64,000 bases of DNA from Rapana venosa (lineage: Eukaryota; Mollusca; Gastropoda; Neogastropoda; Muricidae). Shown here piece by piece: positions 32,825 to 42,563 of the stretch (the first letter of the stretch is position 1; each line of letters opens with the position of its first letter). The stretch is taken from positions 63,529,328 to 63,593,327 of the forward strand of contig CM054143.1 in NCBI GenBank assembly GCA_028751875.1. The letters run 5' to 3'. The position numbers and the translations under genes were made by a program. A model generated the notes under the pieces. It was not told the DNA's origin, did no database searches, and was given only the letters and a program-made list of their open reading frames with translations.

Positions 32825-33954
32825 TGTAACAGACCTGTATCTGTTCCTTTGGTATTGTTTTGCAACTGTGGATATGTTGGATTTTTTTCTTTGCTTTAGT
32901 GAGTAGGTGTCAATGATAGCTGTAGTGAAGTGTTTCTGTCATAAGAGTTGACATTTCATCTTCTGCCCTAGTCAGTGAAGGTTGCAGCTGTCTGAGCTGG
33001 CCTTTGGTTGCGACATCTAGTCACTTCACCTAGATGAAGTGGTATGTTGATAAAAGATTGTTTGTTTGTTTTTTTTAAAAAAAATTTTAAAACCTCTTTT
33101 GCTTTAATTAGTAGTGCAAGTAGTGCAGTGCATGGACTTCTGTATAGGTTTGTGAGTGTGGTGGGTTTGGTGTTCTGGGAACAACAAAACTCAAGAAAAA
33201 AAGGTAAGGAATAATATCTATTAATACTGGGTACTAATAGTGGGGGTTCTTTTCTGCTATCTGTGTAGGCTTTTAATTTTGCCCCTGTACTGACCCACTT
33301 GGGGAGAATCCCAGTAGCTGACCCAGTCCTGTCCAGTCCCCTAGGACAACCCCACCTGATCTGAGGGATAAAGGTGTGGCAGCATTGGAGGCCAGGGCTG
33401 GAGCAGACGTCAGCAGTGAAAAAGACTTCCTTCAAGGAAAAATCGTCATTGATTTTTTTTTAAATGTGTATAGCAAAATTACAGCCAAGTCTGTGTTGTT
33501 GTTGTTTTTTCTGTACATAGTGCCAGAATTGGACAAGGAAAGACATATGTGTTCATCTGAGCCAGAGAGCTCAAAACTGTCTTGTCTACAAGAACTTTGT
33601 GAATGGTATTAATTAAACCTCATTGTGCTAGAGAGGCAGGAAGCTGATGGACTAAAGTTCCCTAGTGAACTGAAATATAATGTTGTATTGACCTGGATGA
33701 AGTGAACTGGAAATTGTTTTAGGTTGAAAGAATTGTAAATATTGAATATACAATTAATTTCTGCTTCTTTTGATTATTGAAAAAAAACTATTTGTGGGAC
33801 AGATTGATGTAATAATAGAATAAATGAGAGTATATTATTGAAATCTTGAGTGTGACTGTAGAGTGGAAAGAACGTGCGCCTTTGTGAGATTGTTGTTTCC
33901 CTTTATTCAACTTATCTATTTCATGTGACTGGAGTCAGTTTGTGCCCCATTACA
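32825..33954 (+). repeat. 3' LTR
   Basis: Begins TGTAACAGACCTGT and ends CCCATTACA, colinear with the 5' LTR. It is followed by ctggc, the right-hand target duplication. Confidence 0.92.
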
Positions 33955-34673
33955 CTGGCTAATTACTGATGTTTCCCAAGATCTGATTACACTATCACTG
34001 ATGAACTACTTTCTGATCATTCCGCTGTTCTTTTCTCTCTAAACATTGCAAAGCCTATCAGAAGAAGTATGTCACCCGTTGCAACCTCAAGGCCATAGAT
34101 ATTCAAACTTTCTCTTCACAAGCTGCTGAACACCTATCACAAACCTCTGACAACAATAACCCCTCTAAACACTACAATGATGTTCTCAGTTAACTACTTG
34201 ATGAGCATGCACCTCCCACTGACCGTCTCCTTCCTGATAGGCCATGTGCGCCATGGTACACTCACGACATCCTGGTCCAAAGCAAAAATGCAGGCAACTA
34301 GAGCGGCAGTGGCGAAAATCAAAAACTTAAATTAATAAGCAGCTCTTTCGAAAACAAGTAAACAAAGTCAAATCTTTAATTCTTTCAGAAATATTAAAGT
34401 ATTACTCTTCTCAAGTTCTTGACGCCACGTCAATGAAATCTCTCTTTTCCCTCACATCTACTCTTCTTGGATCTGTGAAGGCAAGCCCTCTGGATTCCAT
34501 CCACAACCACTCACCACTCTGAACTTCCTTCTATATTTTCTGCATTCTTTTGTGAAAAAGTCCATAACATTCGCTCCAATCTGGATCAGACTCCTTTCCA
34601 GCCTACACTTCCAGATCCCCAATTCTCTGGCACTCCTCTTCTTTTCTTTCATCCAACAAGTGAAAAAGAAGTC

Positions 34674-36239
34674 ATGACAATTCTGAAAGAAATGACTAAA
34701 AAATCATGTGATCTTGATCCCATACCTGCTTCTCTTTTCACACAGTGCCTACCACAACTTATACCTGCTATCCCAAATAATGTGAACTCATCTCTTGTTT
34801 CAGGAAATGTTCCATCAGCTCTCAAAACTGCTATAGTAACACCTCTACTCAAAAAGCGTGACCTTGACCTAACATTTTGAAGAATTATAGACCCATTTCC
34901 AATCTACCTTTTATTTCTAAAGTCCTTGAAAAAGTAGTTCTCAAACAGCTCAATAACCACCTTCTCTCCAACAATCTTCCTGAGTTTCAGTCTCCCTATC
35001 GCGTCAACCACAGCACTGAAACCACCCTAGTACACACTTTAAATACACTTCTACTTGCTTCTGACTCAGGGAAAATATCCCTTCTCACTCTACTCGACTT
35101 ATCAGCAGCCTTGGACACTATAGACCAATCGATTCTTCTCTCCCGTCTTCAGAAAAAGTTTGTTCTTACTGGCACAGCCCTCACCTGGTTTAATTCATAC
35201 CTTACTGACCGATTCCAGACAGTTGCAGTAAACAAGATTCAATCATAACCCTGCCAAACTGGAATGCGGCATCCCACAGGGATCAGTTCTAGGCCCTGTT
35301 CTTTTCACACTTTACACTGCCCCTCTGTCACATATAATAAACCGTCATCAAATCAACCATCATTTTTACGCAGATGACTCTCAGATTCAAAGCAGTGTTA
35401 CTCCTGAAAATCTGCCTTCTCTCCTGACAAATATGGCCCATTGCTTTGAAGATATTCAAAACTGGATGACACAGAACAAATTACAACTAAATGCAGATAA
35501 AACCGAAGCTATGCTCGTAGGGACCAAACACAAACTCTCTACCATTACACCTTCAATAGAACTCGGCAATCCATCAGTCCCTCTATCCACTGCTGTGAAG
35601 TATCTAGGTGTTGTTATCGACAACACACTCTCTATGCAAAAATTCATCACCAAGACCTGCCAGTCATGCCGCTATCAATTACGGTGTATTAGTGCCATTC
35701 GAAAGTATCTGTCCACTGATGCAACATCCAAACGTCACCTCTCTTATTCTTTCACGTCTGGACTATTGCAATTCTCTTCTGGCTGGTCTGCCAGCATCAC
35801 CTATCCACAACCTTCAAAGTATACAAAACTTGGAAGCTCGACTAGTTCTCAAAAAGAAAAAAAAATTGAGAACATTATCCCTCTCTTTCGATCTCTCCAC
35901 TGGCTGCCTGTGCCACATAGAGTAAATTATAAGATCAGTACCCTCTGTTACAAATGTCTCCACAAAACTGCACCCTCCTACCTCTGTGAATGTCTTAACC
36001 TGTACACTCCTTCATGTTCCCTCCACTCTGCTGCAGATACCTTGTGCTTACGAATAACTAGATTCAACCAATCCACCATTGGCCGCCACTGCTCTTTCTC
36101 TATTTCGGGTCCATCCACCTGGAATGAGCTCCCTCTCTCTCTTCGCCAGAAGCCTAGTTATGACACTTTTAAATCCAGCTTCAAGACATATTTATTTCAA
36201 ACCCAAGATTTCCCCCCTCCTGTTTCATATCAGAACTAA
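34674..36239 (+). pseudogene. CR1/L2-type reverse transcriptase (LINE A copy 2)
   Basis: Frames 34,674-34,880, 34,877-35,248 and 35,433-36,239 cover the RT: LKKRDLDLTF, NYRPISNLPFISKVLEKVV, LLTLLDLSAALDTID, GIPQGSVLGPVL (shifted frame), the active-site region near 35,365-35,390 (FYADDSQIQ in a shifted frame), [36 protein letters not shown], then the [20 protein letters not shown] and FSISGPSTWNELPLSLRQKP C-terminal motifs. Breaks include a stop at 34,878, a frame change after 35,248 and a two-base deletion near 35,733 relative to the copy at 59,098. Inactive. Confidence 0.85.
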
Positions 36240-36293
36240 CCCACCCTTCACTAACCCATGTCCTATCACCCTGCAAAAGTATATGACCTGTGC

Positions 36294-36296
<3 letters not shown>

Positions 36297-36331
<35 letters not shown>
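36297..36331. repeat. TG microsatellite in LINE A 3' UTR
   Basis: Pure TG run at the same place in the element as in the other family A copies. Confidence 0.95.
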
Positions 36332-36334
<3 letters not shown>

Positions 36335-36611
36335 TTTGAAAAAAAAAGACTATTGCAATTTTCTTTCATAGATTTGGTATGCAGGTACCATGTTTGTAAT
36401 ATATGTTTGTTTAAACTATTGATTATTTGTCATTGGTTGCATGACTGTATAAGATTAGGTTCAATGCACGCGCTTTGATTTGTCTTTGCAAGATATAGCG
36501 CTATATAAGTTCCATTTATTACTTACATCGTGTTCTTATACACCTACACATGAACCTACGCACGCACGCACGCTTATGCTAACACACAGCACGCACGCAC
36601 ACGCACAGACC

Positions 36612-36616
<5 letters not shown>

Positions 36617-36670
<54 letters not shown>
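36617..36670. repeat. AC microsatellite
   Basis: About 27 tandem AC units directly before the SINE head; the preceding 60 bp are rich in CACG and CACGCA. Confidence 0.95.
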
Positions 36671-36671
<1 letters not shown>

Positions 36672-37030
36672 ACAGAGGCGGGGGACGGGATAGCATAGTG
36701 GTTAGAACATTGTGCTCGCAATCTGATGACCCGGGCTCGATTCCCGTTCAAAGGGATCTTTTCCCCTAGAGTTAACATCGGTGCCGACTCCACTATCCCC
36801 AAAAGTCCTTCGGATGAGACTAAACCGAGGCCCCGTGTGCGATCGCACGCAGAACATCTTGTGCACACGTTAAATCCTGTTCCGCTTTTCGTAAAAGTAG
36901 TCTATTGTGTGCCGGTGGGAACAGATGACAAAATTTACAAAATCACATACACACGGGGACTAGATGTGAAAAAGCACATGTGCATATTCCATTATCCTCG
37001 ATATAAAGAATAAAATAAAATAAAATAAAT
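36668..37030 (+). mobile_element. tRNA-derived SINE, full length
   Basis: The tRNA-like head (36,680-36,755) has an A-box-like tagcatagtgg and a clear B box (gggctcgattcccg), the internal RNA polymerase III promoter. It is followed by ctagagttaacatcggtgcc, a central domain around tccttcggatgagactaaac, ccgaggccccgtgtgc, a 3' part with gccggtgggaacagatgaca and tcctcgatataaag, and an AATAAAATAAA tail. The best-preserved member of the SINE group here; a second, less clean copy is at 60,045-60,390. Confidence 0.85.
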
Positions 37031-37514
37031 AAAATAACACACACGTGCTGGCAGAAAAATTACTTAAAAGCTAGATTTTGAAGTCTGAAATAGATGGGTT
37101 TTAAGGTTGGAATTGAAATGTGAAATTGTTGTGTTGTGCCTGAAAGAGTATGGGAGAGATTTTCAGCCGGGGGAGGGGTGGGGGGAGGGAGCCTCAAAAG
37201 ACAAGTGCTGTTCACCACACGATTTTGGTTGGAAGGCAGGTATAAGAAACACTTGAGTGTCAGTAGAGTTGCTAAGGTAACCAGATTAGATACAAATTTG
37301 AAGGAGTTAGTAGTAGTAGCAGCAGCAGCAGCAGTAGTAATAGTGGTGGTGGTGGTGGTGGTGGTGGTGGTAGCAGCAGCAGCAGCAGCAGCACTGACCA
37401 GTTGAATTAACATTATAATCAACTAACTATATATTATTGAAAAGTAATAGAAGCTTTTGGAATTGCCAAACTCATTTATATACCAATTTTATAGCAAAAT
37501 CAGTTGGTTTCTGA
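37031..37514 (-). other. Probable 3' UTR and downstream flank of the receptor gene
   Basis: Non-coding. Contains a trinucleotide tract of AGT, AGC and GTG units at 37,308-37,393 and a GGGGAGGGG stretch near 37,170. Polyadenylation sites on the minus strand could not be fixed. Confidence 0.45.
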
Positions 37515-40316
37515 TTATGAATTATGAGTATGTGTTACATTTGAAAGGTTCTCAACATTTACTTCTAACCACTTCAAGAGTTTTCTTTCATTCAGTTTCT
37601 TCCTTTTCTCAGCCAGAGCATTGAAGGTGTACACAAAGGGGTTCAGAGCAGAGTTTAGGGGCAGCAGGAAGATAGCAAAGGCCACACTGACTTCACCAGG
37701 AACAGCAACACCTGCCATGGCCAGCAGTCCACACACCCCGATGGGAAACCAGCACAGGAAGTCTGTGACAACCACAGTGATCAGTCTGCGAGCTATGGTC
37801 ATGTCCTGGGACTGTTTGGTAGTGTCCATTGCCAGTGTGTTCTTCTTTATTGACCAGTAGATAAAGGCTTGACAAGCTGAGATCACCAGAAAGAGAACAA
37901 AGTTGAACACAATCATTATGGCAAAGGAGTAAAGGTGTCCTTTAAATTGGAGTCTTGTAACTGGCAGTGGAATGCAGATTCCTGTTTGGCTGTAAAAATT
38001 CCAGTGGGATGTGAATGGATGAAGTGGCAATGATGCCAGACATAAACCCACTGACCAGGCCACAGCACAAGCAGTTATTGCTGATTTCCTCTCAAATCGA
38101 ACAGTGCTGAATGGGAAGTGAATCACTAGAAAACGATCAACTGAAATGATCCAGATGATTATAGCTGACACTTCACTGGACAGAAGGGACAAAAAACCAG
38201 CTACTTTACAATACACATGGTTTTTCCATACATTATCATAGAATACATATATGCCACGGTAAACTTCGTCAGCTACTCCAATGATGGTGAGGTAGATACC
38301 CATCAGCAGGTCAGATACACAGAGGCTACTGACAAATAATCTGTAGGTACTGACTGAAGTCTTGTGAGTACACCACTGTATCATTAAACTGCACACATTG
38401 CCTGTCACAGACAACCAGCTGATCAGCCAGAGGAAGACACGGTATGTGGATGTCTGTAGTAAATCCTTACAGGAGGAAATTTCATCAGAAGGCGAATAAC
38501 AAAATGCCGTATAAAAATGGTTTGGAAGAATATCTTCACAGCAGAGTTTATAATTTTGTGCCCAAAGAGCACCGAGATGAGAAAGACCTCTGAATACATC
38601 AGATGGAAATGTTTCTACAGGAGTGCCCTCTAATGACAGTGATGCTAGATGTGGCATATCTTGAAATCCTTTTGGCCCAATTGTTTGAATGGAACTGAAA
38701 GACAAATCAAGATTTCTCACCTTCAAAAACTGTGAAGTAACTTTACTGTCAAATTCAAGTAGCCTTGTGCCAGAAAGATTTAAAGTATTCAGCATCGTCT
38801 GCTGTAGTTTATCTCTTGGGTCATAACTGAGCAGAGACAGTGGATTGCAAGCCATGGATAATGTCTGTAGGTTTTTCAAGCCAGCAAACAAAGACATGTT
38901 AACATGCTCCAGGTTGTTTTCAGAGACATCCAAAAAATACAAATTATATAATGTGATACTGGATAACACAAACAAAGAGCACCTGGCCAGAGATAAATAA
39001 ACAAGAAAGGTGTTCTTGTTCAAATCAGACAACGCCATTCCTGAATCTGTCCCATTCAGGTAGCGGAGCTGAGGGAAGAGATGAGCAGAAAATGGCTGAG
39101 GACACAGAAAGGTGTGGCCATGACACAGACAGGTTTCAGGGCATGTCATGTCACACAACAGTTCATCGTCATGCAGTGGACAGTGAGGCCAGCCATCACA
39201 CAGATGGTCACTGTGAACACACACAGCAGAGGACCGACATCGGAACAATCCTGGACATGTCACATCCTCACAGGCCTCTTCATCCTCATGACCAACACAG
39301 TCAAACAGCCCATTGCAACGGGTGTAGACAGGCAGACAGTTGTTGACATCACCAGGACAACGGTAGTGGGTGTGAGGACACAGGTCCCCGGGTTTTAGTT
39401 TGGTCAAAATGAATGTTTTAATTCCATCGAAATTGACCAACACAGGTACTGGCAAATGTCCATTCAACGTAACTGTCTGAGCTACACGATGTTGACAGTC
39501 TGATTCATCTGATTGATCTAAACAGTCATCAAAGAAATCACATTGCTTGATGTAGGAAGCACACTGGCCATTCAGGCAAGTGAACTCATCACAAGGAGGG
39601 TGTACACAGAAGGATTCATCAGACTTGTCTTGGCAGTCAGGTCTGAAATCACACACAAAGGAATAGGAACACTGTGTTTCTTGCTGGTCACAGGAAAAGA
39701 AGGCAACTGGCAATGCAAACTCCTTCATCAGTTTCTGCTTGCTGCTTGAGGACTCTGATCCATTGAAAAAGCAAGGAGTTATGTGTCTCTCCTCACATAC
39801 ATTATGTGGACCACATGACAGAAATGTGTGTGTCAGATGACCACTTTGACACGGGGTAAATTTTTCACTAGGAAAGCTTGAGAAAGAAAAGTTTTTAAAA
39901 TGAACAAATGCTGGTTTCAGTCGTTTGACTTCATTGTTTTGCTTGCTCATTTCGCAAAGTACCTTTTGTTCATATCTTATTGGCTGAGAATAATTTATGT
40001 CTAAACCATGGTCAAAATATGCCCTGGTTTTATAAAAGACATGTATTCTTGAAATGCCAACTGACTGATACAATACAGTGCCATCATCAGCTACAGGACT
40101 GCTTCTGTACATGTTTGGCCGAGATCTGTCATACCAGTGTACCCCAACTGGTGTTTTATCAAAGTCAATCTTTGATGTACTGAAGATGTGCATTGCCTCC
40201 TCCCATTCCTGATCCCGTTTTGGTGCAGCTGGGTAGCCCCCCATGGATTGACACACCTCTTTTGCCACGTCGTGTTCATTTTTGTCTAAAGCTGTAATAG
40301 TCAACTGCAGCTTCAT
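37515..40316 (-). CDS. G-protein-coupled receptor with lectin-like, LDLa and LRR ectodomain (GRL101/relaxin-receptor-like)
   Basis: A 933-residue plasma-membrane receptor. Residues 1-123 look like the main part of a C-type-lectin-like domain (WEEAM after C22, closing VLCEM with C121). Four LDLa modules follow (about 205-237, 242-274, 313-349, 354-388), with the acidic DKSDESFC/DQSDESDC calcium-binding ends clear in the first two. An LRR N-cap (392-405) leads to about seven leucine-rich repeats (416-590) and a C-cap with CC592-593 and SSCKDLL (614-620). Seven membrane segments lie at about 625-900, with C703/C781, DRF 727-729 (DRY position), CWFP 855-858 and NPFVY 892-896. This is LGR type C architecture, as in relaxin receptors and snail GRL101. 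There is no signal peptide, and coding similarity continues about 8 codons upstream (a Cys-containing lectin start) to a likely splice acceptor near 40,342. This is therefore probably the large last exon of a longer gene whose first exon(s) I cannot see. The ligand is unknown. Confidence 0.88.
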   Translation of the reverse strand: MKLQLTITALDKNEHDVAKEVCQSMGGYPAAPKRDQEWEEAMHIFSTSKIDFDKTPVGVHWYDRSRPNMYRSSPVADDGTVLYQSVGISRIHVFYKTRAYFDHGLDINYSQPIRYEQKVLCEMSKQNNEVKRLKPAFVHFKNFSFSSFPSEKFTPCQSGHLTHTFLSCGPHNVCEERHITPCFFNGSESSSSKQKLMKEFALPVAFFSCDQQETQCSYSFVCDFRPDCQDKSDESFCVHPPCDEFTCLNGQCASYIKQCDFFDDCLDQSDESDCQHRVAQTVTLNGHLPVPVLVNFDGIKTFILTKLKPGDLCPHTHYRCPGDVNNCLPVYTRCNGLFDCVGHEDEEACEDVTCPGLFRCRSSAVCVHSDHLCDGWPHCPLHDDELLCDMTCPETCLCHGHTFLCPQPFSAHLFPQLRYLNGTDSGMALSDLNKNTFLVYLSLARCSLFVLSSITLYNLYFLDVSENNLEHVNMSLFAGLKNLQTLSMACNPLSLLSYDPRDKLQQTMLNTLNLSGTRLLEFDSKVTSQFLKVRNLDLSFSSIQTIGPKGFQDMPHLASLSLEGTPVETFPSDVFRGLSHLGALWAQNYKLCCEDILPNHFYTAFCYSPSDEISSCKDLLQTSTYRVFLWLISWLSVTGNVCSLMIQWCTHKTSVSTYRLFVSSLCVSDLLMGIYLTIIGVADEVYRGIYVFYDNVWKNHVYCKVAGFLSLLSSEVSAIIIWIISVDRFLVIHFPFSTVRFERKSAITACAVAWSVGLCLASLPLHPFTSHWNFYSQTGICIPLPVTRLQFKGHLYSFAIMIVFNFVLFLVISACQAFIYWSIKKNTLAMDTTKQSQDMTIARRLITVVVTDFLCWFPIGVCGLLAMAGVAVPGEVSVAFAIFLLPLNSALNPFVYTFNALAEKRKKLNERKLLKWLEVNVENLSNVTHTHNS

Positions 40317-40485
40317 CCATTTGTAGCGCGTGTGTTCTGACTCCAGGCAAATTTGAAAATAGAATCAGGATGTGGAGAACAGTGGTTTGTGTTAGTCCAT
40401 TGTCCAGCCCTGCTGAATACAACTGATGAAGCAAATAATTAGTTATAGCAGGAAATTATATCAAAAATAAAGCTTGATGCATGAT
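40317..40485 (-). other. Likely intron boundary upstream of the receptor exon
   Basis: On the minus strand the receptor frame stays open for several codons above its first Met, then meets a TGA. A pyrimidine-rich stretch and AG (ttctattttcaaatttgcct, then ggagtcag) just upstream of AACACACGCG could be a splice acceptor. The site is a guess from sequence only. Confidence 0.4.
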
Positions 40486-40683
40486 TGATGATGATAATAA
40501 TAAATGGAACTTATATAGCGCTATATCTTGCAAAGACAAATCAAAGCGCATGCATTGAACCTAATCTTACACAGTCATACAACCAATGACAAATAATCAA
40601 TACTTCAAATAGATATTACAAACATGGTACGCTGCAGACCAAATCTATGAAAGAAAATTGCAATAGTCACTTTTTTTTTTAAA

Positions 40684-40729
<46 letters not shown>

Positions 40730-41045
40730 GTCGTATACTTTAGCAGGGTGATGGGACATGGGCTAGTGAAGGGTGGGATAGTTCTAATATGAAACAGGAG
40801 GGGGGGAATCTTGAAATAAATGTGTCTTGAGGCTGGATTTAAAAGTGTCATAGCTAGGCTTCTGGCAAAGAGAGAGAGGGAGCTCATTCCAGGTCGATGG
40901 ACCCGAAATAGAGAAAGAGCGATGGACCCGAAATAGAGAAAGAGCGGCGGCCAACGGTGGATTGGTTGAATCTAGGTATTTGTAGGCACAAGGTATCTGC
41001 AGCAGAGCGAGGGAACGTGAAGGAGTGTACAGGAGTGTGTATGAT
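40486..41045 (-). mobile_element. LINE family A fragment (3' end)
   Basis: Minus-strand copy with tail GATGATGATAATAATAAATGG at 40,486-40,506, the family terminus (tatagcgctatatcttgcaa), an AC/TG tract at 40,683-40,726 and the FSISGPSTWNELPLSL coding segment at about 40,860-40,940. A 30-bp piece (gatggacccgaaatagagaa) is tandemly duplicated at 40,897-40,945. 5'-truncated. Confidence 0.85.
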
Positions 41046-41340
41046 AATAGTCTAATGTAAAGTTGGTTTAATTGCTTCAACTGTTAAAGGCAACAGCTCC
41101 AGTGTTCAAGGGTGTGTATTACTCAAAACAACAATTTGTGAAATTTGCTTCAAGTTTCCTAATGATCAGATAAATTCAGCTTGTGAAAAAACATTACTGT
41201 GGTTGGACCATTATATAGAGCTTCACCCTATCGCCATATTTTACAGTAATAATATGTTGAAAAAATCATACATTAGGGAAATGTAATTCAGATTTTCGAA
41301 AAGCCTAGTACAGATCAGTTCTGTTATTTTGTGTGCATAA
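41046..41340. other. Spacer, nothing recognised
   Basis: AT-rich, no coding motif or repeat. Confidence 0.4.
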
Positions 41341-41344
41341 ATGC

Positions 41345-41376
41345 GTGCGTGTGTGTGTGTGTGTGTGTGTGCGTGC

Positions 41377-41472
<96 letters not shown>

Positions 41473-41553
41473 TGTGTGAAAGAGAGAGAGAGAGAGTGAG
41501 AGAGGGGAGAGAAAGAGGGAGGGAGAGTGGAGAGAGAGAGAGAAAGAGGGAGG

Positions 41554-41601
<48 letters not shown>
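41345..41601. repeat. Compound microsatellite: TG, TA, TG, GA
   Basis: Four successive simple repeats: GTGTGT (41,345-41,372), TATATA (41,378-41,420), TGTGTG (41,424-41,478) and GA-rich (41,479-41,599). Alternating purine-pyrimidine DNA of this kind can form Z-DNA or cruciforms and is likely length-variable. Confidence 0.95.
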
Positions 41602-41904
41602 CATGGTAGTGTATGTCTGCATGAATGTGTGCATAGACGTGTTCTCAGTCACTCACCCATCAACAATTGTAAGACCACATCACATCTTAGGGGTGAAAAA
41701 ATTATCAATGTGTGGGTTTTTTCAACCCAAGTTTTCTCCAAAATCAAACATTCTTCTCGATCCCAAAATTATTGCATTTAATCGAACAATTAAGTTTCCA
41801 GCAATTAAAACACAATTCACTCATCCAGTGACACACATAGCCAGTACAAAAGAAGAATGTATCTGTCTTTTTGCTGTAAGTTTCGTATGTGATGATTCTG
41901 TTTT
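41602..41904. other. Spacer, nothing recognised
   Basis: No motif seen on either strand. Confidence 0.4.
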
Positions 41905-42240
41905 TGGACTTCAATAGCGCGTTCAAAACCATTCAGCCTCACCTATTGATGTGAGAAATGAAGCAGATAGATATAAAGCGAAGATTAATTCAGTGGGTCT
42001 TCAGCTTCCACACCAACAGACCTCAACGTGTTAAGATTGCTGGGACAGCTGATGTTTGGTCAGCTGAAATCAAAACCAACACAGGCACTCCTCAGGGCTG
42101 TGTGCTGTCACCTGCTCTTTTCAAAGCCTATACTTCAGATTGTAGGTGTAAGGATGATAGAGTATTTAAGTTAAGTCCTCTGATGACACTTCACTGTCAG
42201 GAATAATTTTAAATGGAGAGGAGCGTTCCTACAGGGCCTG
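41905..42240 (+). mobile_element. LINE reverse-transcriptase fragment
   Basis: A short non-LTR RT piece. The plus strand encodes FLDFNSAFKTIQPHLLM, then after a TGA a frame (41,958-42,206) with IQWVFSFHTNRPQRVKIAG and TGTPQGCVLSPALFKAYTSD. The active-site block that should follow is disrupted. It differs from family A and from the RTE copies. Inactive remnant. Confidence 0.7.
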
Positions 42241-42244
42241 AGTG

Positions 42245-42338
42245 GACGCAATAGTCACATCTCAGTCTGTATCTGTCACTGATGAACTACTCTCCCATCA
42301 TTCTGCCATTCTTTTCTTCCTCAACATTGAAAGCAATG
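42245..42338 (+). mobile_element. LINE family A, copy 3, first segment
   Basis: About 90 bp matching the end of the endonuclease (VTDELLSHHSAILF-like) in family A. It stops at aacattgaaagc, where a SINE is inserted, and resumes at 50,105 with aagcctatcag. Confidence 0.65.
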
Positions 42339-42563
42339 TACGGAAAGTGGCAGGATGGTTAAGACGTTCGCCTGCCAAAAAGTAAACTGTGAGGTTGTGG
42401 GTTCGATTCCCAGCCTCGGCCTTTCTTTCCAGTTTGACCCCCCCAAAATCGAACTGAATGTCAAAGTCCTTCGGATGAAACTATAAACCAAGCCCCGTGT
42501 TTGAACGCATGCAGAACATCTTACGCACACGTTAAATCCTGTTTCGCTTTTCGAAAGAGTAGT
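42339..42563 (+). mobile_element. SINE with a different tRNA head, 5' part
   Basis: The head (42,346-42,421) is tRNA-like with an extended central region and a B box (gggttcgattcccagc), but is unlike the head at 36,680. It is followed by the same central domain (agtccttcggatgaaact, then accaagccccgtgt and gaacgcatgcagaacatctt). The SINE is cut after gaaagagtag at 42,563 and its 3' part reappears at 49,976-50,104. Confidence 0.75.

Larger units (their letters stand above)
23741..33954 (+). mobile_element. Gmr1-like Ty3/gypsy LTR retrotransposon, full span, inactive
   Basis: A 10.2-kb element: 5' LTR, primer-binding site, gag, CCHC knuckle, protease, integrase, RT, RNase H, polypurine tract, 3' LTR. 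Integrase lies before RT, the reverse of normal Ty3/gypsy order; among gypsy-type elements this is the known hallmark of the Gmr1-like group. It is flanked by a 5-bp target duplication (ctgac at 23,736-23,740, ctggc at 33,955-33,959, one mismatch) and sits inside LINE A copy 2. Two LINEs are nested in it (about 25,714-27,037 and 30,838-31,915). Excluding them, the element is about 7.8 kb. Several one-base frame breaks, an in-frame stop in RNase H and both insertions make it inactive. The same LTR family occurs as a solo LTR at 43,822 and in the duplicate locus at 54,055. Confidence 0.88.
33955..36520 (+). mobile_element. LINE family A, copy 2, 3' part
   Basis: Continues the endonuclease exactly where 23,740 left off and runs through RT to the 3' end. 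Endonuclease traces (SQDLI, then TDELLSDHSAVLF-like in other frames) are followed by the RT. The 3' UTR has a TG tract (36,297-36,331) and the typical terminus gatatagcgctatataagttcc at 36,490-36,511. A nearly identical second copy lies at 57,342-59,910. Confidence 0.85.

Noticed and set aside
37515..40316. Retrogene origin of the intron-free receptor frame
   Set aside because: There is no poly-A tail or target duplication, and the frame seems to begin at a splice acceptor; a large terminal exon is simpler.
42346..42421. A functional tRNA gene
   Set aside because: It has a B box and tRNA-like arms but runs directly into the conserved SINE body and sits inside a LINE, so it is a SINE head.
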